Both the position numbers and the translations under genes were made by a program. 62,618 nt of DNA. It comes from a virus. Positions 57,401 through 62,605 of the stretch are shown here, piece by piece. Within the stretch, counting starts at the first letter, position 1; each line of letters starts with the position of its first letter. The DNA lies in the IMG/VR virus record IMGVR_UViG_3300025151_000036, positions 1 through 62,618 of that record. One strand, 5' to 3'. The notes beneath the pieces are model-generated. The model was not told the DNA's origin and did no database searches. It worked only from the letters and a program-made list of their open reading frames with translations.

Positions 57401-57774
57401 GATCCTGTATAAAAATTTTGAGGTCCAGATTGAAGAGTATCAAATCCATTTTCAACTAACTTGATAAAGACAAAATGATTAGGATCAAATCCAGCTGATG
57501 ATGTTGTTTCAATTCGAAAATAATCAGCTGGTGCTACTAAACTGCCGGCATCTAATTCTGTTACATGATCGACAGATGATGGCGATGATGCAGATATTCC
57601 AGATCCAGATCCAGCAAAGAATACAGCGCCGGCTAATCCTGTAAGTCCAGAACCATCTCCTATAAATTTTGTCGCAGTTACATTACCGGTAACTTGAATA
57701 CCGCTCTGGAATGTAGCAGGAGAGCTTCCTGATTGTATCCATACACTACTTGTAAATTTATGAGTTCCAGCCAT
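45454..57774 (-). CDS. giant modular adhesin/fibre with about 15 Ig-like repeats (4106 aa)
   Basis: The largest gene, 12.3 kb. Residues 1-50 (MAGTHKFTSSVWIQSG, PATFQSGIQVTGNVTATKFIGDG) match the start of the 160-codon gene. From about 345 to 3250 run some 15 modules of 120-250 residues, each with ITNVRYETETHGYS, SASLYASQSVTRFRVLATITEPVGPLHTAS, SAIAYDSSNRLVAHYTSSWIG and SGSILHEPTGE, probably beta-sandwiches in a long rod. Two modules carry extra domains in the same loop: a discoidin-like one (about 2003-2126) and a MAM/jelly-roll-like one (about 2478-2698). Residues 3350-4106 form a distinct C-terminal region (WYGSLIYPNTDYVTSIPTLIDYSN, YYYRGFYIGKKG). There is no S74 domain, signal peptide or membrane anchor. 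AAAGG-type ribosome binding is poor; GGAT lies upstream. Likely a host-binding filament. Confidence 0.85.
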   Translation of the reverse strand: MAGTHKFTSSVWIQSGSSPATFQSGIQVTGNVTATKFIGDGSGLTGLAGAVFFAGSGSGISASSPSSVDHVTELDAGSLVAPADYFRIETTSSAGFDPNHFVFIKLVENGFDTLQSGPQNFYTGSDRTVPPDTAGVKPFTNDLASGVHRYIVYATNTGSAGETHAVYTSAFIKGYVNVEPTIVAPSQSFGVVQIGHDQNSLTHILHFTESFEPNQGEGDYIRVFSASRSTSDPGTPSTTTAAYDLTMKHHQLNIADSDNLIATGSVDPTNPTAVYGAGPLSSPIPNSVLAFTASISNYDVTNGNTIHAESIQPREERFTITLFDNWYVDHSSSLEYSMSIVPPNTASISNIRAHIESGSFTGIGTDTFSTPILYDDTATRTSKDGLHPRYTASLVRVSVMADITEPTDYEPDGTHFTEIKLNDTGDTNNALHYKTFRFSGSTATGLFRATASAFGANFDFTNVTESLGFSPIQYTVGTSEIKNFSGDTRNNLRHGTYDHISDAPQGPTTTLTVTPVPNIEISNVRVEVESGSFLTGVGAFERTASVLYGYTSSLRIAETSSLEGYEKTAEYISESVVRVRLLATITEPFGPHHAEMNSTLHCSDLQGGIHTRTFAFYTGSTETASSAIVYDDQDRLVGNYTSSWIDFNLIPGTYNFSSTFNSDTNTGRNTDTGIYASVLVNATPATEITNIRYQTETSGYSEEPSYDALRTVLYGVPRHTLVNSESFASHTSASVYASHSVSRFRVLASIKEPFGPYHIASQFEKVWTAPGETPFNSVIHFSTGSTDTASSAIAYDSANRLLAHYTSSWIGRQLSSSINASKTWTYTSGSITHNPIDLSGFTTSSGQSTQLKVNDTAQVQISNRIQEFEEYGHSASNAIDSGVTNTVRTVLYGSNRTTLANSSSLEGHPRKSAYASQSVSRIRMRTRITEPVGPRVGSVQFIGVFNTNRTLTAHTSSDDFESIYYAYDSQKRLVAHYTESWHGESISLDSPGVDKTVTAVFIDDSTIPTSTFAGEENGIDKGMPTPATMIIRDTVPTEITNVRYETETHGYSGEPSTNTTRKVLYGVAHHTNKDSSSYATHASASLYASQSVTQFRVLATITEPVGPLHTASRFEKVWTALNESQITDVIHFNSASTDTASSAIAYDSSNRLVAHYTSSWIGKELTSNNFVTGEQWKYTSGSILHEPTNENGFTTASGNSTTITVYDTQPTVFSNFKTETETHGYSKEPSQNAIRDVLYGVNAQTIIDSSSFAGHVNADTYASQSVSRFRMLARITEPVGPLQHIASIVEKTFAMSNVVQGGKTDTIIFSTESIGFESSHSYWTTLGEFVTEYTSSWIGESLTTTSDAKGEMPWSISTGSVTHNPPGENSADSSSFTATFVTVRNTDNTTIDNIIYETETFGHSYTGSTNAMRTVLYGDPHVTNIDSSSFDGHDSASLYVSHSVTRFRVRARITEPAGPLHTASRFDQVWSDNSEIINSVIHFQTASNDLLTQSLHYDSTKRLIVNYTSSWIGQQLSSNEGAPKTWTYTSGSILHTPTGEPGFITASGESTQLIVNDTAQVKIEKIFWETETHGYSNIETSNSTRTVLYGNDKTTDINSSSYANHPNSGSYASQSVSRVRFRARVTEPIGPAVNKLRAEFTYGTTTTNFEIQTGSIENGGTSSSLYIDNKLVTFYTSSFIGREFDTIAGDQKTHNLTGKFIELTSGENGLIQEDETNGSIIVHDTAPTQISDIKYETETFGYSDIPSTSTIRRILYGDKQVTNTGTGSNESGEDWASHTSASLYASHSVTRFRVRAKITEPVGTLHTASRFERVWQTGSVPIMTDVIHFSTASTDTASSAIAYDSSNRLVVDYTSEWKGVGLSSSIYVKDDNVNGQAWTYTSGSILHTPTGETGFTTASGQSSTIIVYDTQPTQFTNVALETETHGYSNISTTSGSRKVLYGVPHHTLATTESLYWSGSAKASLYASQSVTRFRIFATIIEPMGPYHTGSIIRQEFTPKSLGEPVKIENMSTPEVSIINVNSINAGSPENAFINGQSYETNVASHEMQIVFAEPQMIARVEFDLSDPANVSPIEIQASFDNIFYEEIQNIIGNTITPNRSYRYFKILFHNTSDIFINDIEFYRLNFIDSIIYHNTVFSLDTYNEAIVSSQSYFDNLTRKVSTYTSSYFGVQLSSSNVDDIARWQYRPSQIIHSPIDNSAISFASASRTSSLNVYATAAPKYENYKTETETFGYSGEPIQNTVRTVLYGNNQATDINSSSYANHPNSGSYASQSVSRFRTKVTITEPVGPLVHTASISQLLFTGGTQKSQNMIFGTQSIDMVVKNSSFNTLGEFITEYTSSWVTKSLESGNSETTWTIQNNFVAHVPVGETNPTNANSSATTMTVRNTAPTEITNVRYETETHGYSGEPSTNTTRKVLYGDQYYTCTGSASFAGHTNADTYASQSVTRFRILATITEPVGPLHTASRFDKTWTSPGVTTGESGTYHYLDVESFEDFSAGNISTTGPGQFRNVGDAGAVWKVDYNGASSNTGPARGLSPNATSSNAESSTANQRYAHTEASNHTNKVFTLRTPQLNLDQNTTNEKLVLYFVVHGSTTSAEPLKIYHGTSADSDSGITELDYKYFNGSDMVDGPITGNTHSGLASSNYDANTRFTGQYYRLECDISSLRNTGNFYLYISSLSGTSYTSDVAVDNIHVIGDEAAGLGTVLSESIHFSSASVNTTASSDIAYDSSNRLVSHYTSSWLGKSLYASLEGEPATSTVWTYTSGTISHEPENENSFTIGDVNDVNITVYDTVNTIIHKMQIETETVGHSGIGIQNSIQANHSAVTRSILYGETVSFANSASFEGLNSVFAEKSVTRFRILAKIEEPLGPHHTGSMIAYNKQPSVTVATGDGLGEYIIFSTSSTQTASSNVAYDTNTKHLISSYTSSWYGESLSPSRVLSDGYWAIEIDTVNNVLHNPKDDSGVTKASPDNLYMVVSASKPIQVATTFETETFYSSSVNTSFRQENILYGFNRTLSASDANTIGDIWSGSAAIRLQPTVTITEPLGFRHFTTEVTMSNNTGPENKSRAYKFHTASLETASRSERVLNTTTGEHVTTYVGSYTDGFTFAEGTYGFAIATNRTGSDVTGIYMDSDGIEFGAPNDCTIQISNTPPTEITNIRIEAETFSGSRVGTVSRATTILHGNTVTETDHTANTGYPNTTAKQQLTSVRLLADIAEPFGPHHTASIFTIAGYGGSHTVRLHTGSADIASILSQQMYNTHGSSSVAYTSSFIPIQTTPGEKTLNINNIQHEFENNKSSDELSHAILAVTGSPTASVFVTPTLTNVYWSSSVDIDKYVTYNKASNLVVGIISGISASAPTITSESVLTFPDHLNILYKETDPDLDFSPVNANASGQDTGSLTIYNSYMDDYTKVEYFTINVSGSDILPGSGSSGNSPLTFAVIPAKPQSMEGKYWGAAGAGSHNTTGIVYSATGISVPSVDGNTRRLYRATLPEGFENNNYKSNEPAGTVVDNIVMAKDTETGPTNYSMSFNPFTPASTGNYGDNNRLFDFGDSGSLIVKINGRVVVNYDLSSSFIPSWKESPQPIYNIWPDQGTASFAAPNGDHLHSGKGRLIITQVRPFNGVSQSIHNAGTFYRHGYQGWSARIEIDDKLYDGYNRLDFTHSFSDDKPNQHWQPFEWYYDDNTTLPITRATATASYSTTGTEPTFSLSGVSFFEKGQDVNITLKDAFTGIVGSTYPDKANTIMETTPDSVLLFAGSNLATDHNLTTDSGLNFGTDGDLLPSVNDSASFDTTIKDLSSGNTVSPTGDIRAVSIKHFSRNYSAANSFDKDATGTEINLGRFIDSDNRSGFQASTDEHEYFWSEDYRWDKNTIDTLSTSNDPGGLGYSGNQTKNNFAWWTGSAFADYNSNANISDTTDLQVAWYGSLIYPNTDYVTSIPTLIDYSNATGDRYYYRGFYIGKKGNNSALQITIVGNFDRADLYADDIDGEGTQAHYDGLPIRIDVKIPGGIAGVSDTETPGTDWATATGGSGDEGSRGSPSEPNWSSLLAFGVSEYEVTSNSGVNTHIIRMSFGTWNTSLTRGTVLSRIRIKSSATNLNITSFKIEDTSI
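47840..56760 (-). repeat. array of about 15 diverged Ig-like coding modules
   Basis: Within the 4106-codon gene the block ITEPxGPxHTAS recurs about 15 times, each time preceded by ETETxGYS, VLYG and YASQSVTRFR and followed by SAIAYDSSNRL and YTSSW. Modules are about 360-450 bases, longer where domains are inserted. Both outer ends have drifted most, and the central modules are most alike. Confidence 0.85.
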
Positions 57775-58257
57775 TTATATTAAATCCGGATTAATTATAA
57801 CTGTTGCACCTGCAGTAACTGTCTCTTTTGATGCAGTACTCATTGCTAATAATAAATATTCATGCACCCCAGTACCTAGGTTTTGTAACAATGTTTTAGG
57901 AGATTCTAAACCGTTTTTAGTTCCTGCATAATCTGATTGTTCTACCCATCCATTTGATTCCAATTTTAAAAATGTAAAATGGTTAAATGTGCCATTAGAA
58001 GCAGATGTGGATAATAAAATTGTTTGGTTGCCTCCGGTACCGGTAATCCAATTTCCATACGTTGGTGGATTACTCAATGATTCAGATCCAAAGAATAAAT
58101 TTGTAGTTGATACTCCAAAATTTAAATTAGTAAGTAATGCACCATTACCTATAAATTTACCAGTAACAACTCCAGATGATGATACTCCGGATTGAAATGT
58201 TGCCGGTGTAGATCCAGAATGAGAAAAAGATCCAGAAAATTTATGTATACCAGCCAT
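57775..58257 (-). CDS. short paralogue of the giant adhesin N-terminus (160 aa)
   Basis: A 160-residue structural protein that copies the start of the 4106-residue protein: MAGIHKFSGSFSHSGSTPATFQSGVSSSGVVTGKFIGNGALLTNL against MAGTHKFTSS..., and FNHFTFLKLESNGW with GVHEYLLLAMST matching PNHFVFIKLVENGF with GVHRYIVYATNT. It ends where the repeat modules begin in the giant. The start overlaps the 641-codon stop as TAATG with AAGGAAA upstream, and the giant gene starts one base after its stop. It could compete for or cap the same docking site, or form a heteromeric base for the giant fibre. Confidence 0.75.
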   Translation of the reverse strand: MAGIHKFSGSFSHSGSTPATFQSGVSSSGVVTGKFIGNGALLTNLNFGVSTTNLFFGSESLSNPPTYGNWITGTGGNQTILLSTSASNGTFNHFTFLKLESNGWVEQSDYAGTKNGLESPKTLLQNLGTGVHEYLLLAMSTASKETVTAGATVIINPDLI

Positions 58258-60182
58258 TACATTTTCCTTATCATTGCCTTGATAGATCCTCCAGATAAAT
58301 TTGTTTCTAATGATTGTGCAATTATTTTTCCAAATAATTGCTGTTCATATATTTTATCTGGCGGAATGGCCATACCATATCCTATTCGATTACTAGTAAT
58401 AATATAATCGCCTTCATAAACAGCGCCATCTACTAAAACAGGTTCTGCTCCCATTACTACTGGATAATCAGAACCGGTGCTTGCTACACCCATAACCAAT
58501 GCATCTCCTTTGGTATCACATGGTACCATTTGACCGGCTTTTGAGACCAGTACAGTACCAGTTTGTAGTTGGCTTATACCAGTAGTTTCTAAATTAATCT
58601 CATGTATACCACCAAAGAACGTATTGGTTGCAAAGACCGCATTCCATTTTTTTGTTGACGTGCCTAATGTATATTCATCATCATTGCCTGGTATAACATC
58701 TGCAAATAATGTAACATCTTGAGTTACTGTACTACCAGATACAGTTAAAGATCCGGTAATAACTGCATTTCCTTCGAAAGGAAATCCTGCACCAGTCCCG
58801 CTTCCACCACCGCCGCCATAACTACCAGTATGATATATTCTTCCGGTACCAGCATCATACATTAACGTTTTTAAATCAGTACTAGAATTTAAAGATGCAC
58901 TAAAATATAATGGGCCACTTCCACTTATAATATTAGACACTATCAAATCACCTTTTATACGACCTTGATCGGCGTTAATAGTACCAGACGCTGATATATT
59001 TGAAGCTGTTATTTGACCAAATATACGATTAGCAGTCGTTGATTCTAATGATACTATTCGCGTACTGAGCGATGTCGAAACTTCTGTAAATGAACCTGAT
59101 ATTCCGTTTTTAGTTAAACTTCTTATAACTGATGCATTAGATCCTAATGATTGAGATATAGATGTTCTGGTTAAACTTCTTATAACTGATGCATTAGATC
59201 CTAATGATTGAGATATAGCTGTGCTAGTAAAAGGTAAAAGATCTACTCCATTTAATTGTATACCACTACCAGATATAAATACAGATCCAGTAAATTGATG
59301 ATTATCATCAGATGTGTTACCTATACGAGATGATCCGCTAGCAAATATAACAGATGATGTTACAAATTCAGTATGGAATTCTTCTGCTGTTATTTTACCA
59401 GTAACAGTTAAATTGCCTACTAACGTATCAGTTGTATTTAATAGATATGAACTAGTAGCAGATATTAATGATGTTATATTAGTTTTATTAGTTGTTATTC
59501 GAGACTGTAACGAATGACTAACTGCATTAAATGCTCCAGATATTTCTGTGGCAATTTGAGCAGAGCCTGATACCAATGTATTATTTAACTCAGATTCAGC
59601 AGATGATAATCTGCTTTGTAATGAATGACTAACTGTATTAAATGCACCTGATATTTCAGATGCAATTTGAACAGAGCCTGATATTATATTTGCTGAATGT
59701 ATTACAGTTGTAACGGCTGCATCTGTATATCCTACCTTTGCTTCGTTTACAACAATTCTACTTTGTAATGAATGACTGGCATCTGTAAATGCTCCGGAGA
59801 TTTCAGATGCAATTTGAACAGATCCTGATACGGTACCGGTATGTATATGTTCTTCTGTTGATTCTAATGTTACTAACCGTGCCGATATTGATGATGATGC
59901 ATTATAAAATGCTCCAGATATTTCAGATGCAATTTGAGCAGAGCCTGATACCAATGTATTATTTAACTCAGATTCAGCAGATGATAATCTGCTTTGTAAT
60001 GAATGACTGGCATCGGCAAATGCTCCGGAAATAGCAGATTTATATGCAAAAGATCCAGTTTCATTAGATGTAATTATTTTTATTTTATTACCAGAACCGT
60101 CAGCAAATTCACCAGACTCGTGTTGAACTAGCCGTTGAAATGTATCTCTTATTCTTTGGCCAGATAAGTTATCGAGAGCCAT
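58257..60182 (-). CDS. tail fibre protein with EISGAF repeats (641 aa)
   Basis: Fibre of 641 residues and the first gene of the fibre cluster. The head MALDNLSGQRIRDTFQRLVQHESGEFADGSG is a common fibre N-terminus. The shaft has four (A/V)QIASEISGAF units with SHSLQSRLSSAESEL, then two tandem 19-residue units SISQSLGSNASVIRSLT encoded by a 57-bp direct repeat. The C-terminal 130 residues (LQTGTVLVSKAGQMVPCDTKGDALVMGVAS, PVVMGAEPVLVDGAVYEGDYIITSNRIGYGMAIP) form a tip domain reminiscent of self-processing fibre ends of the G2-peptidase type, though I cannot identify the active site. AAAGGT precedes the ATG. Confidence 0.8.
   Translation of the reverse strand: MALDNLSGQRIRDTFQRLVQHESGEFADGSGNKIKIITSNETGSFAYKSAISGAFADASHSLQSRLSSAESELNNTLVSGSAQIASEISGAFYNASSSISARLVTLESTEEHIHTGTVSGSVQIASEISGAFTDASHSLQSRIVVNEAKVGYTDAAVTTVIHSANIISGSVQIASEISGAFNTVSHSLQSRLSSAESELNNTLVSGSAQIATEISGAFNAVSHSLQSRITTNKTNITSLISATSSYLLNTTDTLVGNLTVTGKITAEEFHTEFVTSSVIFASGSSRIGNTSDDNHQFTGSVFISGSGIQLNGVDLLPFTSTAISQSLGSNASVIRSLTRTSISQSLGSNASVIRSLTKNGISGSFTEVSTSLSTRIVSLESTTANRIFGQITASNISASGTINADQGRIKGDLIVSNIISGSGPLYFSASLNSSTDLKTLMYDAGTGRIYHTGSYGGGGGSGTGAGFPFEGNAVITGSLTVSGSTVTQDVTLFADVIPGNDDEYTLGTSTKKWNAVFATNTFFGGIHEINLETTGISQLQTGTVLVSKAGQMVPCDTKGDALVMGVASTGSDYPVVMGAEPVLVDGAVYEGDYIITSNRIGYGMAIPPDKIYEQQLFGKIIAQSLETNLSGGSIKAMIRKM
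59113..59218 (-). repeat. direct repeat, 57-bp period x 2
   Basis: A 49-base identical block recurs with a 57-base period in the 641-codon fibre gene and codes for two SISQSLGSNASVIRSLT units. Confidence 0.9.
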
Positions 60183-60193
60183 CTACATAACCT

Positions 60194-60757
60194 TTATTTT
60201 TTATATAAACCTTTGAGAACTCCTTTAATAACTTCTCGTTGTTTAGTCTCTGTCAAAGGTTTATATTTTCTATACGTTGCAACTATTTTATTTAATCGAT
60301 CTTTCTTAACATTTAAATTATTAATATTAATATTTTCACGTACTAATAATTTTAAAATATTTTTAACATGATCAACTTCTTGGTCTGTAATCTGTTGTTT
60401 AATATTTGATATTTGTACTTTATCTTCTTTTATAATAGTCGGCGTTTTTTGTGTACGTACTTCAACTGTCACTTGTTTGCTAGCCTGAATATCAAAATCT
60501 GATTGCCATGGCGTAAAATATGTATCTTCTGCAATAACTTCTAAACGTATATTACCTTTTGTACTTTCATCTATAAGTCCTTTAAGTTTACGTATAGGAA
60601 TTTCACATTTACCATCTTTGGAAATTTTTCCATTAAACATTAAACTATAATCAGATGTTTCAACAACTAATCGTGCAGTTGATCTAGATAAACTTGCGCC
60701 TTCTATTTTTATATCACATTCAAATAGTTCTGGTTTATCAGTATATAATTTATACAT
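60194..60757 (-). CDS. conserved-looking phage protein, beta domain plus helical tail (187 aa)
   Basis: Unassigned 187-residue protein. Residues 1-95 are a probable beta-sandwich: LYTDKPELFECDIKIEGASLSRSTARLVVET, then GKCEIPIRKLKGLIDE, IRLEVIAEDTYFTPWQSDF. I recall similar sequences in marine T4-like phages without a proven role. Residues 115-187 are basic and helical (VDHVKNILKLLVRENININNLNVKKDRL). The start overlaps the end of the 115-codon gene by 8 bases and has GGAG upstream. It could be a minor capsid or scaffold protein; this is not shown by the sequence. Confidence 0.65.
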   Translation of the reverse strand: MYKLYTDKPELFECDIKIEGASLSRSTARLVVETSDYSLMFNGKISKDGKCEIPIRKLKGLIDESTKGNIRLEVIAEDTYFTPWQSDFDIQASKQVTVEVRTQKTPTIIKEDKVQISNIKQQITDQEVDHVKNILKLLVRENININNLNVKKDRLNKIVATYRKYKPLTETKQREVIKGVLKGLYKK

Positions 60758-61097
60758 GTATATTCTCCACTGTTAAATCTATTCCTAATACTTCTTTTGC
60801 TACTAATTTTACATCTTCCGCCGTTATTTCAATATCATCACGAATTGATTTTTGACCAGAATATGTTTCAATTCCTTTAACTTTACAAATTAAACGTATA
60901 TATCTACGTTTCTTTTCCGGTTCAATTTTATCATACCATTGGATATCATCGCCATCGGAAAAATGGTCCATCATATCATTTGCGTCCCACCAATTCTCCC
61001 ATGTATATGGTTGGTTATCCCATTCTGCTAGGCCAACGTTTTTCCATCGCATTGGCCCACCAATATCTTTAGGATATATAGAACTGTTGATACTCAT
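60750..61097 (-). CDS. hypothetical protein with Trp-rich N-terminus (115 aa)
   Basis: Unassigned 115-residue protein with many Trp residues (MRWKNVGLAEWDNQPYTWENWWDANDMMDHF) and a C-terminal part with EKKRRYIRLICKVKGIETYSG and EDVKLVAKEVLGIDL. It overlaps the next gene by 8 bases. The ATG at 61097 lies at the very end of an exact copy of the recurrent AT-rich motif with no ribosome binding site, so the true start may be Met16 (61052) or the message may begin further upstream. No catalytic motif is visible. Confidence 0.6.
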   Translation of the reverse strand: MSINSSIYPKDIGGPMRWKNVGLAEWDNQPYTWENWWDANDMMDHFSDGDDIQWYDKIEPEKKRRYIRLICKVKGIETYSGQKSIRDDIEITAEDVKLVAKEVLGIDLTVENIHV

Positions 61098-61110
61098 TTT
61101 ATATAAATAT
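61097..61110 (-). promoter_or_regulatory. recurrent AT-rich upstream motif (exact copy)
   Basis: Coding strand ATATTTATATAAAA; its last base is the A of the annotated ATG of the 115-codon gene, so as a promoter it would leave no leader for that start. Confidence 0.5.
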
Positions 61111-61115
61111 ACTCA

Positions 61116-61781
61116 TTAATGATAACCGTTCAATAATTCTAATAAATCATCAATTGCTCCATGTCTATGTGAATCTTCTAGTACAGTTTTAAATACATAT
61201 TTTGAATTAGTTAATTTTGACATATCATGATAAGCTGAATAATTTTTATCTTTTAAATCAATCTGATATGAATCGCCGCAAAAAATCATTTTAGAATCTT
61301 TACCTAATCTACCAATTGCCATGGCTAATTGAGACCGAGTTAAATTTTGAAATTCATCTACAATAACTACCGCATTATCAAATGTACGTCCACGGAAATG
61401 TGCTAACGAACATAATTCAATTGATTCATTTTTTTCCATAGATTCTAATTTATCTGGTTTATTATACACTTTTCGCATATTAGACCGAATAGGTACTAGC
61501 CATGGTTCCATTTTTTCTTTTTCTGATCCTGGTAAGAAACCGTTATCTTCTGTTGCAATTGTTGGCCGAGTAATTACTATTTTATTATACTGGCGTTTAA
61601 AAAATTGATCTAAAGCTACTTGTACTGCTAATAATGTTTTTCCGGAACCTGCTTTACCGACAATAAAATTGAACGGATGTTCTAAAATTTGTGTTTTAGC
61701 TTTTTTCTGTTCTTCTGATAATGATAATGAAAACCGAACTGCACCTTTTGGTGGAGTTTTTTCTGTATTTGATTTTGCCAT
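61116..61781 (-). CDS. phoH: PhoH-like P-loop ATPase
   Basis: PhoH-family ATPase of 221 residues. Walker A is GKAGSGKT (42-49); the switch block TRPTIATEDNGFLPGSEKEKMEPWL (71-95) is diagnostic of PhoH; Walker B is VVIVDEFQN (138-146, Asp142 and Glu143); a sensor-like MIFCGDSYQID follows (165-175). PhoH genes are frequent in marine phages. The cellular role is unsettled, with proposed links to phosphate stress and to nucleic acid unwinding or RNA turnover. AAGGGG gives a ribosome binding site and an exact 14-base AT-rich motif lies about 24 bases before the ATG. No PIN nuclease domain is attached. Confidence 0.92.
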   Translation of the reverse strand: MAKSNTEKTPPKGAVRFSLSLSEEQKKAKTQILEHPFNFIVGKAGSGKTLLAVQVALDQFFKRQYNKIVITRPTIATEDNGFLPGSEKEKMEPWLVPIRSNMRKVYNKPDKLESMEKNESIELCSLAHFRGRTFDNAVVIVDEFQNLTRSQLAMAIGRLGKDSKMIFCGDSYQIDLKDKNYSAYHDMSKLTNSKYVFKTVLEDSHRHGAIDDLLELLNGYH

Positions 61782-61804
61782 CTCGTGACCCCTTTAGTTA
61801 ACTA

Positions 61805-61818
61805 TTTTATATAAATAT
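61805..61818 (-). promoter_or_regulatory. recurrent AT-rich upstream motif (exact copy), before phoH
   Basis: Coding strand ATATTTATATAAAA with palindromic core TTTATATAAA. It lies about 24 bases before the PhoH ATG and just after the hairpin that ends the AAA gene, a good place for a promoter. Confidence 0.55.
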
Positions 61819-61830
61819 GTAACAGTGAAA

Positions 61831-61851
61831 GAGCCGGCTATAAACCGACTC
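61831..61851 (-). terminator. hairpin after the AAA ATPase gene
   Basis: On the minus strand GAGTCGG, a loop TTTATAG, then CCGGCTC pairs over 7 bp with one G-U pair, followed by TTTCACTG. The stem is GC-rich in an otherwise AT-rich genome and lies 14 bases past the AAA ATPase stop. The T run is short, so termination may be partial. Confidence 0.6.
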
Positions 61852-61864
61852 CCACAACAACACA

Positions 61865-62605
61865 CTAACAACCCATTACTTGTTCCGCTACCATTTGTCT
61901 CCAATTTGGAAATCCCATTTGACGAATTCTAATTGCTTTAATTAATGACCGGAAATTTAATTCAACATTATCAAATTTCTTAAATGCTGATTTCAAAGCA
62001 CTTAAAGCATCTTTTTTAATTTTCATATCTTTAATTTCTGGCTCAATTGCTGGAAGTAATTCTGCCATTCTTTTTATCATTTGTTCCGGAGTTAATGTAA
62101 TATCTAAAACAAATGCACGACTACGAATTGCACTATCCACTTTATTAATTGGTAAATTAGATATAAAAATTATCTTACCAGTAAATTCAAAAGATCTAGG
62201 AAGCATTTCACCATCCGAATCTTTAAGAGGCTTAGCTGACATCCAACTAATAACACGTTTATCGTAACTATCTAAAGCACCTTTCAATAAGTTAACACCA
62301 TCTTGATCTTTAAAGACTGAATCGCAATCATCAAATATAATTAGTTTATCACTATTTTCAAACAATGTAATAAACATACCCGCTGCAGTACAACGTCCTT
62401 TTACATGTACAAAATCAATTCCTTCTTCAAAATCAACATCTGCTAATGTTCTTGTAATATTAAATGTCTTTCCTAATCCTGGCATTCCGGTAACAACTAA
62501 TGATGGAGAAACTCCGGCTGCTACCATTTTTGTCAAATTATTCATATCATCAAACATTGCCGATGGACGTTTCTTTTCTTGGAAAGATTTAAAATTCATT
62601 TTCAT
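61865..62605 (-). CDS. AAA family ATPase
   Basis: AAA+ ATPase of 246 residues. Walker A GMPGLGKT (40-47), Walker B LIIFDDCD (88-95), sensor 1 IIFISN (145-150) and a candidate arginine finger in RSR (161-163) are all present, and the C-terminal 70 residues form a helical lid. Similar stand-alone AAA proteins occur in T4-like marine phages; their substrate is unknown and could be a remodelled protein complex or DNA. The ATG at 62605 allows MKMNFKSFQEKKRP; ATG two codons on is an alternative. The upstream region is cut at 62618. A hairpin terminator follows the stop. Confidence 0.85.
   Translation of the reverse strand: MKMNFKSFQEKKRPSAMFDDMNNLTKMVAAGVSPSLVVTGMPGLGKTFNITRTLADVDFEEGIDFVHVKGRCTAAGMFITLFENSDKLIIFDDCDSVFKDQDGVNLLKGALDSYDKRVISWMSAKPLKDSDGEMLPRSFEFTGKIIFISNLPINKVDSAIRSRAFVLDITLTPEQMIKRMAELLPAIEPEIKDMKIKKDALSALKSAFKKFDNVELNFRSLIKAIRIRQMGFPNWRQMVAEQVMGC

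Noticed and set aside
60196-60211. Another copy of the TTTATATAAA core at the end of the 187-codon gene
   Set aside because: It is the coding sequence for GLYKK plus stop and lacks the flanking ATA of the other copies, so I cannot tell it from chance.
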